Assembly: GCA_947034895.1 (NCBI GenBank)
Contig: OX344763.1
Coordinates: 58,113,093 to 58,177,092 of the forward strand
Direction of reading: 5' to 3'
Source: Rhytidiadelphus loreus
Lineage: Eukaryota; Streptophyta; Bryopsida; Hypnales; Hylocomiaceae
DNA: 64,000 bases
A program made the position numbers and the translations under genes. A model generated the notes under the pieces. The model was given only the letters and a program-made list of their open reading frames with translations, made no database searches and had not been told where the DNA came from. This document shows, in pieces, positions 11,381 through 25,970 of this stretch (position 1 is its first letter; each line of letters opens with the position of its first letter).

Positions 11381-14300
11381 CAAGTGCTCCTAAACTCATG
11401 AATTAATCAACAAAATATATAATTGGGAGTCACGATGAATGACTTTCTAGTACGTGGAAATGAAATATTCGTGCACGAACCTGGCCCTCTATTTTAAAGT
11501 CCACAAAATTGTAATCTCATGGAATTCATGTACAGAAATCTGGGAAAGAAGTTGTGCAAGTTCCAAGTGCTCCTAAACTCATGAATTAATCAACAAAATA
11601 TATAATTGGGAGTCACGATGAATGACTTTCTAGTACGTGGAAATGAAATATTCGTGCACGAACCTAGCCCTCTATTTTAAAGTCCAAAATATTGTAATCT
11701 CATGGAATTCATCTACAGAAATCTGGGAAAGAGGTTGTGCAAGTTGCAAGTGCTCCTAAACTCATGAATTAATCAAAAAAATATATAATTGGGAGTCACG
11801 ATGAATGACTTTCTAGTACGTGGAAATGAAATATTCGTGCATGAACCTGGCCCTCTATTTTAAAGTCCACAAAATTGTAATCTCATGAAATTCATTGATA
11901 GAAATCTGGGAAAGAGGTTGTGCAAGTTGCAAGTGCTCCTAAACTCATGAATTAATCAACAAAATATATAACTGGGAGTCACGATGAATGACTTTCTAGT
12001 ACGTGGAAATGAAATATTCGTGCATGAACCTGGCCCTCTATTTTAAAGTCCACAAAATTGTAATCTCATGGAATTCATGTACAGAAATCTGGGAAAGAAG
12101 TTGTGCAAGTTGCAAGTGCTCCTAAACTCATGAATTAATCAACAAAATATATAACTGGGAGTCACGATGAATGACTTTCTAGTACGTGGAAATGAAATAT
12201 TCGTGCACGAACCTGGCCCTCTATTTTAAAGTCCACAAAATTGTAATCTCATGGAATTCATGTACAGAAATCTGGGAAAGAGGTTGTGCAAGTTGCAAGT
12301 GCTCCTAAACTCATGAATTAATCAACAAAATATATAATTGGGAGTCACGATGAATGACTTTCTAGTACGTGGAAATGAAATATTCGTGCACGAACCTGGC
12401 CCTGTATTTTAAAGTCGACAAAATTGTAATCTCATGGAATTCATGTACAGAAATCTGGGAAAGAAGTTGTGCAAGTTGCAAGTGCTCCTAAACTCATGAA
12501 TTAATCAACAAAATATATAACTGGGAGTCACGATGAATGACTTTCTAGTACGTGGAAATGAAATATTCGTGCACGAACCTGGCCCTCTATTTTAAAGTCC
12601 ACAAAATTGTAATCTCATGGAATTCATGTACAGAAATCTGGGAAAGAGGTTGTGCAAGTTGCAAGTGCTCCTAAACTCATGAATTAATCAACAAAATATA
12701 TAATTGGGAGTCACGATGAATGACTTTCTAGTACGTGGAAATGAAATATTCGTGCACGAACCTGGCCCTCTATTCTAAAGTCCACAAAATTGTAATCTCA
12801 TGAAATTCATTGAAAGAAATCTGGGAAAGAGGTTGTGCAAGTTGCAAGTGCTCCTAAACTCATGAATTAATCAACAAAATATATAATTGGTGGTCACGAT
12901 GAATGACTTTCTAGTACATGGAAATGAAATATTCGTGCATGAACCTGGCCCTCTATTTTAAAGTCCACAAAATTGTAATCTCATGAAATTCATGTACAGA
13001 AATCTGGGAAAGAGGTTGTGCAAGTTGCAAGTGCTCCTAAACTCATGAATTAATCAACAAAATATATAACTGGGAGTCACGATGAATGACTTTCTAGTAC
13101 GTGGAAATGAAATATTCGTGCACGAACCTTGCCCTGTATTTTAAAGTCCACAAAATTGTAATCTCATGAAATTCATTGAAAGAAATCTGGGAAAGAGGTT
13201 GTGCAAGTTGCAAGTGCTCCTAAACTCATGAATTAATCAACAAAATATATAATTGGGAGTCACGATGAATGATTTTCTAGTACGTGGAAATGAAATATTC
13301 GTGCACGAACCTGGCCCTCTATTTTAAAGTCCACAAAATTGTAATCTCATGGAATTCATGTACAGAAATCTGGGAAAGAGGTTGTGCAAGTTGCAAGTGC
13401 TCCTAAACTCATGAATTAATCAACAAAATATATAATTGGTGGTCACGATGAATGACTTTCTAGTACGTGGAAATGAAATATTCGTGCCTGAACCTGGCCC
13501 TCTATTTGAAAGTCCACAAAATTGTAATCTCATGGAATTCATGTACAGAAATCTGGGAAAGAAGTTGTGCAAGTTGCAAGTGCTCCTAAACTCATGAATT
13601 AATCAACAAAATATATAACTGGGAGTCACGATGAATGACTTTCTAGTACGTGGAAATGAAATATTCGTGCACGAACCTGGCCCTCTATTTTAAAGTCCAC
13701 AAAATTGTAATCTCATGGAATTCATGTACAGAAATCTGGGAAAGAAGTTGTGCAAGTTCCAAGTGCTCCTAAACTCATGAATTAATCAACAAAATATATA
13801 ATTGGGAGTCACGATGAATGACTTTCTAGTACGTGGAAATGAAATATTCGTGCACGAACCTAGCCCTCTATTTTAAAGTCCAAAATATTGTAATCTCATG
13901 GAATTCATCTACAGAAATCTGGGAAAGAGGTTGTGCAAGTTGCAAGTGCTCCTAAACTCATGAATTAATCAAAAAAATATATAATTGGGAGTCACGATGA
14001 ATGACTTTCTAGTACGTGGAAATGAAATATTCGTGCATGAACCTGGCCCTCTATTTTAAAGTCCACAAAATTGTAATCTCATGAAATTCATTGATAGAAA
14101 TCTGGGAAAGAGGTTGTGCAAGTTGCAAGTGCTCCTAAACTCATGAATTAATCAACAAAATATATAACTGGGAGTCACGATGAATGACTTTCTAGTACGT
14201 GGAAATGAAATATTCGTGCATGAACCTGGCCCTCTATTTTAAAGTCCACAAAATTGTAATCTCATGGAATTCATGTACAGAAATCTGGGAAAGAAGTTGT

Positions 14301-17300
14301 GCAAGTTGCAAGTGCTCCTAAACTCATGAATTAATCAACAAAATATATAACTGGGAGTCACGATGAATGACTTTCTAGTACGTGGAAATGAAATATTCGT
14401 GCACGAACCTGGCCCTCTATTTTAAAGTCCACAAAATTGTAATCTCATGGAATTCATGTACAGAAATCTGGGAAAGAGGTTGTGCAAGTTGCAAGTGCTC
14501 CTAAACTCATGAATTAATCAACAAAATATATAATTGGGAGTCACGATGAATGACTTTCTAGTACGTGGAAATGAAATATTCGTGCACGAACCTGGCCCTC
14601 TATTCTAAAGTCCACAAAATTGTAATCTCATGAAATTCATTGAAAGAAATCTGGGAAAGAGGTTGTGCAAGTTGCAAGTGCTCCTAAACTCATGAATTAA
14701 TCAACAAAATATATAATTGGTGGTCACGATGAATGACTTTCTAGTACATGGAAATGAAATATTCGTGCATGAACCTGGCCCTCTATTTTAAAGTCCACAA
14801 AATTGTAATCTCATGGAATTCATGTACAGAAATCTGGGAAAGAGGTTGTGCAAGTTGCAAGTGCTCCTAAACTCATGAATTAATCAACAAAATATATAAC
14901 TGGGAGTCACGATGAATGACTTTCTAGTACGTGGAAATGAAATATTCGTGCACGAACCTTGCCCTGTATTTTAAAGTCCACAAAATTGTAATCTCATGAA
15001 ATTCATTGAAAGAAATCTGGGAAAGAGGTTGTGCAAGTTGCAAGTGCTCCTAAACTCATGAATTAATCAACAAAATATATAATTGGGAGTCACGATGAAT
15101 GATTTTCTAGTACGTGGAAATGAAATATTCGTGCACGAACCTGGCCCTCTATTTTAAAGTCCACAAAATTGTAATCTCATGGAATTCATGTACAGAAATC
15201 TGGGAAAGAGGTTGTGCAAGTTGCAAGTGCTCCTAAACTCATGAATTAATCAACAAAATATATAATTGGTGGTCACGATGAATGACTTTCTAGTACGTGG
15301 AAATGAAATATTCGTGCCTGAACCTGGCCCTCTATTTGAAAGTCCACAAAATTGTAATCTCATGGAATTCATGTACAGAAATCTGGGAAAGAAGTTGTGC
15401 AAGTTGCAAGTGCTCCTAAACTCATGAATTAATCAACAAAATATATAACTGGGAGTCACGATGAATGACTTTCTAGTACGTGGAAATGAAATATTCGTGC
15501 ACGAACCTGGCCCTCTATTTTAAAGTCCACAAAATTGTAATCTCATGGAATTCATGTACAGAAATCTGGGAAAGAAGTTGTGCAAGTTCCAAGTGCTCCT
15601 AAACTCATGAATTAATCAACAAAATATATAATTGGGAGTCACGATGAATGACTTTCTAGTACGTGGAAATGAAATATTCGTGCACGAACCTAGCCCTCTA
15701 TTTTAAAGTCCAAAATATTGTAATCTCATGGAATTCATCTACAGAAATCTGGGAAAGAGGTTGTGCAAGTTGCAAGTGCTCCTAAACTCATGAATTAATC
15801 AAAAAAATATATAATTGGGAGTCACGATGAATGACTTTCTAGTACGTGGAAATGAAATATTCGTGCATGAACCTGGCCCTCTATTTTAAAGTCCACAAAA
15901 TTGTAATCTCATGAAATTCATTGATAGAAATCTGGGAAAGAGGTTGTGCAAGTTGCAAGTGCTCCTAAACTCATGAATTAATCAACAAAATATATAACTG
16001 GGAGTCACGATGAATGACTTTCTAGTACGTGGAAATGAAATATTCGTGCATGAACCTGGCCCTCTATTTTAAAGTCCACAAAATTGTAATCTCATGGAAT
16101 TCATGTACAGAAATCTGGGAAAGAAGTTGTGCAAGTTGCAAGTGCTCCTAAACTCATGAATTAATCAACAAAATATATAACTGGGAGTCACGATGAATGA
16201 CTTTCTAGTACGTGGAAATGAAATATTCGTGCACGAACCTGGCCCTCTATTTTAAAGTCCACAAAATTGTAATCTCATGGAATTCATGTACAGAAATCTG
16301 GGAAAGAGGTTGTGCAAGTTGCAAGTGCTCCTAAACTCATGAATTAATCAACAAAATATATAATTGGGAGTCACGATGAATGACTTTCTAGTACGTGGAA
16401 ATGAAATATTCGTGCACGAACCTGGCCCTCTATTTTTAAGTCCACAAAATTGTAATCTCATGGAATTCATGTACAGAAATCTGGGAAAGAAGTTGTGCAA
16501 GTTGCAAGTGCTCCTAAACTCATGAATTAATCAACAAAATATATAACTGGGAGTCACGATGAATGACTTTCTAGTACGTGGAAATGAAATATTCGTGCAC
16601 GAACCTGGCCCTCTATTTTAAAGTCCACAAAATTGTAATCTCATGGAATTCATGTACAGAAATCTGGGAAAGAGGTTGTGCAAGTTGCAAGTGCTCCTAA
16701 ACTCATGAATTAATCAACAAAATATATAATTGGGAGTCACGATGAATGACTTTCTAGTACGTGGAAATGAAATATTCGTGCACGAACCTGGCCCTCTATT
16801 CTAAAGTCCACAAAATTGTAATCTCATGAAATTCATTGAAAGAAATCTGGGAAAGAGGTTGTGCAAGTTGCAAGTGCTCCTAAACTCATGAATTAATCAA
16901 CAAAATATATAATTGGTGGTCACGATGAATGACTTTCTAGTACATGGAAATGAAATATTCGTGCATGAACCTGGCCCTCTATTTTAAAGTCCACAAAATT
17001 GTAATCTCATGGAATTCATGTACAGAAATCTGGGAAAGAGGTTGTGCAAGTTGCAAGTGCTCCTAAACTCATGAATTAATCAACAAAATATATAACTGGG
17101 AGTCACGATGAATGACTTTCTAGTACGTGGAAATGAAATATTCGTGCACGAACCTTGCCCTGTATTTTAAAGTCCACAAAATTGTAATCTCATGAAATTC
17201 ATTGAAAGAAATCTGGGAAAGAGGTTGTGCAAGTTGCAAGTGCTCCTAAACTCATGAATTAATCAACAAAATATATAATTGGGAGTCACGATGAATGATT

Positions 17301-17580
17301 TTCTAGTACGTGGAAATGAAATATTCGTGCACGAACCTGGCCCTCTATTTTAAAGTCCACAAAATTGTAATCTCATGGAATTCATGTACAGAAATCTGGG
17401 AAAGAGGTTGTGCAAGTTGCAAGTGCTCCTAAACTCATGAATTAATCAACAAAATATATAATTGGTGGTCACGATGAATGACTTTCTAGTACGTGGAAAT
17501 GAAATATTCGTGCCTGAACCTGGCCCTCTATTTGAAAGTCCACAAAATTGTAATCTCATGGAATTCATGTACAGAAATCT
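11381..17580 (+). repeat. HOR block C: 12-mer/10-mer/12-mer
   Basis: Three markers recur in the same order. GTTCCAAG is at 11561, 13757 and 15587, TATTCTAAAG at 12771, 14601 and 16797, and CGTGCCTG at 13483, 15313 and 17509. The distance from the first to the second marker is 1210, 844 and 1210 bp; from the second to the third it is always 712 bp. The middle copy thus lacks two monomers between the first two markers. The extra dimers in copies 1 and 3 are not identical: copy 1 has CCTGTATTTTAAAGTCGAC, and copy 3 has TATTTTTAAG. Confidence 0.88.
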
Positions 17581-17755
17581 GGGAAAGAGGTTGTGCAAGT
17601 TGCAAGTGCTCCTAAACTCATGAATTAATCAACAAAATATATAATTGGGAGTCACGATGAATGACTTTCTAGTACGTGGAAATGAAATATTCGTGCATGA
17701 ACCTGGCCCTCTATTTCAAAGTCCACAAAATTGTAATCTCATGAAATTCATTGAT

Positions 17756-18304
17756 AGAAATCTGGGAAAGAGGTTGTGCAAGTTGCAAGTGCTCCTAAAC
17801 TCATGAATTAATCAACAAAATATATAATTGGGAGTCACGATGAATGACTTTCTAGTACGTGGAAATGAAATATTCGTGGACGAACCTGGCCCTCTATTTT
17901 AAAGTCTACAAAATTGTAATCTCATGGAATTCATTGAAAGAAATCTGGGAAAGAGGTTGTGCAAGTTGCAAGTGCTCCTAAACTCATGAATTAATCAACA
18001 AAATATATAATTGGTGGTCACGATGAATGACTTTCTAGTACGTGGAAATGAAATATTCGTGGACGAACCTGGCCCTCTATTTTAAAGTCTACAAAATTGT
18101 AATCTCATGGAATTCATTGAAAGAAATCTGGGAAAGAGGTTGTGCAAGTTGCAAGTGCTCCTAAACTCATGAATTAATCAACAAAATATATAATTGGGAG
18201 TCACGATGAATGACTTTCTAGTACGTGGAAATGAAATATTCGTGGACGAACCTGGCCCTCTATTTTAAAGTCTACAAAATTGTAATCTCATGGAATTCAT
18301 TGAA
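17756..18304 (+). repeat. Three adjacent near-identical monomers (1-mer expansion)
   Basis: CGTGGACG with GTCTAC occurs in three consecutive monomers (marker starts 17875, 18058, 18241, exactly 183 bp apart). Elsewhere this pair appears once per HOR copy, at 7810 and 9091. The three copies differ at the hinge, where the middle one has TTGGTGG. This looks like a single-monomer expansion followed by exchange at the hinge. Confidence 0.8.
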
Positions 18305-18689
18305 AGAAATCTGGGAAAGAGGTTGTGCAAGTTGCAAGTGCTCCTAAACTCATGAATTAATCAACAAAATATATAATTGGGAGTCACGATGAATGACTTT
18401 CTAGTACGTGGAAATGAAATATTCGTGCACGAACCTGGCCCTCTATTCTAAAGTCCACAAAATTGTAATCTCATGGAATTCATGTACAGAAATTTGGGAA
18501 AGAGGTTGTGCAAGTTGCAAGTGCTCCTAAACTCATGAATTAATCAACAAAATATATAATTGGGAGTCACGATGAATGACTTTCTAGTACGTGGAAATGA
18601 AATATTCGTGCACGAACCTGGCCCTCTATTTTAAAGTCCACAAAATTGTAATCTCATGGAATTCATGTACAGAAATCACGGAAAGAAGT

Positions 18690-21600
18690 TGTGCAAGTTG
18701 CAAGTGCTCCTAAACTCATGAATTAATCAACAAAATATATAACTGGGAGTCACGATGAATGACTTTCTAGTACGTGGAAATGAAATATTCGTGCACGAAC
18801 CTGGCCCTCTATTTTAAAGTCCACAAAATTGTAATCTCATGGAATTCATGTACAGAAATCTGGGAAAGAGGTTGTGCAAGTTGCAAGTGCTCCTAAACTC
18901 ATGAATTAATCAACAAAATATATAATTGGGAGTCACGATGAATGACTTTCTAGTACGTGGAAATGAAATATTCGTGCACGAACCTGGCCCTCTATTCTAA
19001 AGTCCACAAAATTGTAATCTCATGAAATTCATTGAAAGAAATCTGGGAAAGAGGTTGTGCAAGTTGCAAGTGCTCCTAAACTCATGAATTAATCAACAAA
19101 ATATATAATTGGGAGTCACGATGAATGACTTTCTAGTACGTGGAAATGAAATATTCGTGCACGAACCTGGCCCTCTATTTTAAAGTTAACAAAATCGTAA
19201 TCTCATGGAATTCATGTACAGAAATCTGGGAAAGAAGTTGTGCAAGTTGCAAGTGCTCCTAAACTCATGAATTAATCAACAAAATATATAACTGGGAGTC
19301 ACGATGAATGACTTTCTAGTACGTGGAAATGAAATATTCGTGCACGAACCTGGCCCTCTATTTTAAAGTCCACAAAATTGTAATCTCATGGAATTCATGT
19401 ACAGAAATCTGGGAAAGAGGTTGTGCAAGTTGCAAGTGCTCCTAAACTCATGAATTAATCAACAAAATATATAATTGGGAGTCACGATGAATGACTTTCT
19501 AGTACGTGGAAATGAAATATTCGTGCACGAACCTGGCCCTCTATTTTAAAGTCCACAAAATTGTAATCTCATGAAATTCATTGAAAGAAATCTGGGAAAG
19601 AGGTTGTGCAAGTTGCAAGTGCTCCTAAACTCATGAATTAATCAACAAAATATATAATTGGTGGTCACGATGAATGACTTTCTAGTACGTGGAAATGAAA
19701 TATTCGTGCATGAACCTGGCCCTCTATTTTAAAGTCCACAAAATTGTAATCTCATGAAATTCATTGAAAGAAATATGGGAAAGAGGTTGTGCAAGTTGCA
19801 AGTGCTCCTAAACTCATGAATTAATCAACAAAATATATAATTGGTGGTCACGATGAATGACTTTCTAGTACGTGGAAATGAAATATTCGTGCATGAACCT
19901 GGCCCTCTATTTTAAAGTCCACAAAATTGTAATCTCATGGAATTCATATACAGAAATCTGGGAAAGAAGTTGTGCAAGTTGCAAGTGCTCCTAAACTCAT
20001 GAATTAATCAACAAAATATATAACTGGGAGTCACGATGAATGACTTTCTAGTACGTGGAAATGAAATATTCGTGCACGAACCTGGCCCTCTATTTTTAAG
20101 TCCACAAAATTGTAATCTCATGGAATTCATGTACAGAAATCTGGGAAAGAGGTTGTGCAAGTTGCAAGTGCTCCTAAACTCATGAATTAATCAACAAATT
20201 ATATAATTGGGAGTCACGATGAATGACTTTCTAGTACGTGGAAATGAAATATTCGTGCACGAACCTGGCCCTCTATTTTTAAGTCCACAAAATTGTAATC
20301 TCATGGAATTCATGTACAGAAATCTGGGAAAGAGGTTGTGCAAGTTGCAAGTGCTCCTAAACTCATGAATTAATCAACAAAATATATAATTGGGAGTCAC
20401 GATGAATGACTTTCTAGTACGTGGAAATGAAATATTCGTGCACGAACCTGGCCCTCTATTTTAAAGTCCACAAAATTGTAATCTCATGAAATTCATTGAA
20501 AGAAATCTGGGAAAGAGGTTGTGCAAGTTGCAAGTGCTCCTAAACTCATGAATTAATCAACAAAATATATAATTGGTGGTCACGATGAATGACTTTCTAG
20601 TACGTGGAAATGAAATATTCGTGCATGAACCTGGCCCTCTATTTTAAAGTGCACAAAATTGTAATCTCATGAAATTCATTGAAAGAAATCTGGGAAAGAG
20701 GTTGTGCAAGTTGCAAGTGCTCCTAAACTCATGAATTAATCAACAAAATATATAATTGGGAGTCACGATGAATGACTTTCTAGTACGTGGAAATGAAATA
20801 TTCGTGGACGAACCTGGCCCTCTATTTTAAAGTCCACAAAATTGTAATCTCATGGAATTCATTGAAAGAAATCTGGGAAAGAGGTTGTGCAAGTTGCAAG
20901 TGCTGCTAAACTCATGAATTAATCAACAAAATATATAATTGGTGGTCACGATGAATGACTTTCTAGTACGTGGAAATGAAATATTCGTGCATGAACCTGG
21001 CCCTCTATTTTAAAGTCCACAAAATTGTAATCTCATGAAATTCATGTACAGAAATCTGGGAAAGAGGTTGTGCAAGTTGCAAGTGCTCCTAAACTCATGA
21101 ATTAATCAACAAAATATATAATTGGGAGTTACGATGAATGACTTTCTAGTACGTGGAAATGAAATATTCGTGCACGAACCTGGCCCTCTATTTGAAAGTC
21201 CACAAAATTGTAATCTCATGGAATTCATGTACAGAAATCTGGGAAAGAGGTTGTGCAAGTTGCAAGTGCTCCTAAACTCATGAATTAATCAACAAAATAT
21301 ATAATTGGGAGTCACGATGAATGACTTTCTAGTACGTGGAAATGAAATATTCGTGCACGAACCTGGCCCTCTATTCTAAAGTCCACAAAATTGTAATCTC
21401 ATGAAATTCATTGAAAGAAATCTGGGAAAGAGGTTGTGCAAGTTGCAAGTGCTCCTAAACTCATGAATTAATCAACAAAATATATAATTGGGAGTTACGA
21501 TGAATGACTTTCTAGTACGTGGAAATGAAATATTCGTGCACGAACCTGGCCCTCTATTTGAAAGTCCACAAAATTGTAATCTCATGGAATTCATGTACAG

Positions 21601-24290
21601 AAATCTGGGAAAGAGGTTGTGCAAGTTGCAAGTGCTCCTAAACTCATGAATTAATCAACAAAATATATAACTGGGAGTCACGATGAATGACTTTCTAGTA
21701 CGTGGAAATGAAATATTCGTGCACGAACCTGGCCCTCTATTTTAAAGTCCACAAAATTGTAATCTCATGGAATTCATGTACAGAAATCTGGGAAAGAGGT
21801 TGTGCAAGTTGCAAGTGCTCCTAAACTCATGAATTAATCAACAAAATATATAATTGGGAGTCACGATGAATGACTTTCTAGTACGTGGAAATGAAATATT
21901 CGTGCACGAACCTGGCCCTCTATTCTAAAGTCCACAAAATTGTAATCTCATGAAATTCATTGAAAGAAATCTGGGAAAGAGGTTGTGCAAGTTGCAAGTG
22001 CTCCTAAACTCATGAATTAATCAACAAAATATATAATTGGGAGTCACGATGAATGACTTTCTAGTACGTGGAAATGAAATATTCGTGCACGAACCTGGCC
22101 CTCTATTTTAAAGTTAACAAAATCGTAATCTCATGGAATTCATGTACAGAAATCTGGGAAAGAAGTTGTGCAAGTTGCAAGTGCTCCTAAACTCATGAAT
22201 TAATCAACAAAATATATAACTGGGAGTCACGATGAATGACTTTCTAGTACGTGGAAATGAAATATTCGTGCACGAACCTGGCCCTCTATTTTAAAGTCCA
22301 CAAAATTGTAATCTCATGGAATTCATGTACAGAAATCTGGGAAAGAGGTTGTGCAAGTTGCAAGTGCTCCTAAACTCATGAATTAATCAACAAAATATAT
22401 AATTGGGAGTCACGATGAATGACTTTCTAGTACGTGGAAATGAAATATTCGTGCACGAACCTGGCCCTCTATTTTAAAGTCCACAAAATTGTAATCTCAT
22501 GAAATTCATTGAAAGAAATCTGGGAAAGAGGTTGTGCAAGTTGCAAGTGCTCCTAAACTCATGAATTAATCAACAAAATATATAATTGGTGGTCACGATG
22601 AATGACTTTCTAGTACGTGGAAATGAAATATTCGTGCATGAACCTGGCCCTCTATTTTAAAGTCCACAAAATTGTAATCTCATGAAATTCATTGAAAGAA
22701 ATATGGGAAAGAGGTTGTGCAAGTTGCAAGTGCTCCTAAACTCATGAATTAATCAACAAAATATATAATTGGTGGTCACGATGAATGACTTTCTAGTACG
22801 TGGAAATGAAATATTCGTGCATGAACCTGGCCCTCTATTTTAAAGTCCACAAAATTGTAATCTCATGGAATTCATGTACAGAAATCTGGGAAAGAAGTTG
22901 TGCAAGTTGCAAGTGCTCCTAAACTCATGAATTAATCAACAAAATATATAACTGGGAGTCACGATGAATGACTTTCTAGTACGTGGAAATGAAATATTCG
23001 TGCACGAACCTGGCCCTCTATTTTTAAGTCCACAAAATTGTAATCTCATGGAATTCATGTACAGAAATCTGGGAAAGAGGTTGTGCAAGTTGCAAGTGCT
23101 CCTAAACTCATGAATTAATCAACAAATTATATAATTGGGAGTCACGATGAATGACTTTCTAGTACGTGGAAATGAAATATTCGTGCACGAACCTGGCCCT
23201 CTATTTTTAAGTCCACAAAATTGTAATCTCATGGAATTCATGTACAGAAATCTGGGAAAGAGGTTGTGCAAGTTGCAAGTGCTCCTAAACTCATGAATTA
23301 ATCAACAAAATATATAATTGGGAGTCACGATGAATGACTTTCTAGTACGTGGAAATGAAATATTCGTGCACGAACCTGGCCCTCTATTTTAAAGTCCACA
23401 AAATTGTAATCTCATGAAATTCATTGAAAGAAATCTGGGAAAGAGGTTGTGCAAGTTGCAAGTGCTCCTAAACTCATGAATTAATCAACAAAATATATAA
23501 TTGGTGGTCACGATGAATGACTTTCTAGTACGTGGAAATGAAATATTCGTGCATGAACCTGGCCCTCTATTTTAAAGTGCACAAAATTGTAATCTCATGA
23601 AATTCATTGAAAGAAATCTGGGAAAGAGGTTGTGCAAGTTGCAAGTGCTCCTAAACTCATGAATTAATCAACAAAATATATAATTGGGAGTCACGATGAA
23701 TGACTTTCTAGTACGTGGAAATGAAATATTCGTGGACGAACCTGGCCCTCTATTTTAAAGTCCACAAAATTGTAATCTCATGGAATTCATTGAAAGAAAT
23801 CTGGGAAAGAGGTTGTGCAAGTTGCAAGTGCTGCTAAACTCATGAATTAATCAACAAAATATATAATTGGTGGTCACGATGAATGACTTTCTAGTACGTG
23901 GAAATGAAATATTCGTGCATGAACCTGGCCCTCTATTTTAAAGTCCACAAAATTGTAATCTCATGAAATTCATGTACAGAAATCTGGGAAAGAGGTTGTG
24001 CAAGTTGCAAGTGCTCCTAAACTCATGAATTAATCAACAAAATATATAATTGGGAGTTACGATGAATGACTTTCTAGTACGTGGAAATGAAATATTCGTG
24101 CACGAACCTGGCCCTCTATTTGAAAGTCCACAAAATTGTAATCTCATGGAATTCATGTACAGAAATCTGGGAAAGAGGTTGTGCAAGTTGCAAGTGCTCC
24201 TAAACTCATGAATTAATCAACAAAATATATAATTGGGAGTCACGATGAATGACTTTCTAGTACGTGGAAATGAAATATTCGTGCACGAAC
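18690..24290 (+). repeat. HOR block D: 16-mer, 2928 bp, two copies
   Basis: Four rare variants are each repeated at exactly 2928 bp (16 monomers): GTTAACAAAATCG at 19183 and 22111, AAATATGGG at 19771 and 22699, TCAACAAATTATA at 20191 and 23119, and TGCTGCTAAA at 20901 and 23829. TATTCTAAAG at 18993 and 21921 agrees. The left limit of the match is near 18.7 kb, because AAATCACGG at about 18675 has no partner. The right limit is near 24.29 kb, where TATTCTAAAG is replaced by TATTTTAAAG. Few differences separate the copies, so the duplication appears recent. Confidence 0.92.
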
Positions 24291-24299
24291 CTGGCCCTC

Positions 24300-25970
24300 T
24301 ATTTTAAAGTCCACAAAATTGTAATCTCATGAAATTCATTGAAAGAAATCTGGGAAAGAGGTTGTGCAAGTTGCAAGTGCTCCTAAACTCATGAATTAAT
24401 CAACAAAATATATAATTGGGAGTCACGATGAATGACTTTCTAGTACGTGGAAATGAAATATTCGTGCACGAACCTGGCCCTCTATTTTAAAGTCCACAAA
24501 ATTGTAATCTCATGGAATTCATGTACAGAAATCTGGGAAAGAAGTTGTGCAAGTTGCAAGTGCTCCTAAACTCATGAATTAATCAACAAAATATATAATT
24601 GGTGGTCACGATGAATGACTTTCTAGTACGTGGAAATGAAATATTCGTGCATGAACCTGGCCCTCTATTTTAAAGTCCACAAAATTGTAATCTCATGAAA
24701 TTCATTGAAAGAAATCTGGGAAAGAGGTTGTGCAAGTTGCAAGTGCTCCTAAACTCATGAATTAATCAACAAAATATATAATTGGTGGTCACGATGAATG
24801 ACTTTCTAGTACGTGGAAATGAAATATTCGTGCATGAACCTGGCCCTCTATTTTAAAGTCCACAAAATTGTAATCTCATGAAATTCATTGAAAGAAATCT
24901 GGGAAAGAGGTTGTGCAAGTTGCAAGTGCTCCTAAACTCATGAATTAATCAACAAAATATATAATTGGGAGTCACGATGAATAACTTTCTAGTACGTGGA
25001 AATGAAATATTCGTGCACGAACCTGGCCCTCTATTTTAAAGTCCACAAAATTGTAATCTCATGAAATTCATGTACAGAAATCTGGGAAAGAGGTTGTGCA
25101 AGTTGCAAGTGCTCCTAAACTCATGAATTAATCAACAAAATATATAACTGGGAGTCACGATGAATGACTTTCTAGTACGTGGAAATGAAATATTCGTGCA
25201 CGAACCTGGCCCTCTATTTTAAAGTCCACAAAATTGTAATCTCATGAAATTCATTGAAAGAAATCTGGGAAAGAGGTTGTGCAAGTTGCAAGTGCTCCTA
25301 AACTCATGAATTAATCAACAAAATATATAATTGGGAGTCACGATGAATGACTTTCTAGTACGTGGAAATGAAATATTCGTGCACGAACCTGGCCCTCTAT
25401 TTGAAAGTCCACAAAATTGTAATCTCATGGAATTCATGTACAGAAATCTGGGAAAGAAGTTGTGCAAGTTGCAAGTGCTCCTAAACTCATGAATTAATCA
25501 ACAAAATATATAATTGGTGGTCACGATGAATGACTTTCTAGTACGTGGAAATGAAATATTCGTGCATGAACCTGGCCCTCTATTTTAAAGTCCACAAAAT
25601 TGTAATCTCATGAAATTCATTGAAAGAAATCTGGGAAAGAGGTTGTGCAAGTTGCAAGTGCTCCTAAACTCATGAATTAATCAACAAAATATATAATTGG
25701 TGGTCACGATGAATGACTTTCTAGTACGTGGAAATGAAATATTCGTGCATGAACCTGGCCCTCTATTTTAAAGTCCACAAAATTGTAATCTCATGAAATT
25801 CATTGAAAGAAATCTGGGAAAGAGGTTGTGCAAGTTGCAAGTGCTCCTAAACTCATGAATTAATCAACAAAATATATAATTGGGAGTCACGATGAATAAC
25901 TTTCTAGTACGTGGAAATGAAATATTCGTGCACGAACCTGGCCCTCTATTTTAAAGTCCACAAAATTGTA
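24300..25970 (+). repeat. HOR block E: 5-mer, 915 bp, two copies
   Basis: GAAGTTGTG at 24541 and 25456 and GAATAAC at about 24980 and 25895 are each 915 bp (five monomers) apart, with matching hinge alleles between them. The copies differ at least at TTTTAAAG versus TTTGAAAG. The match ends near 25975, where the next copy has the rare GGATTTCATTG tail. Confidence 0.8.
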
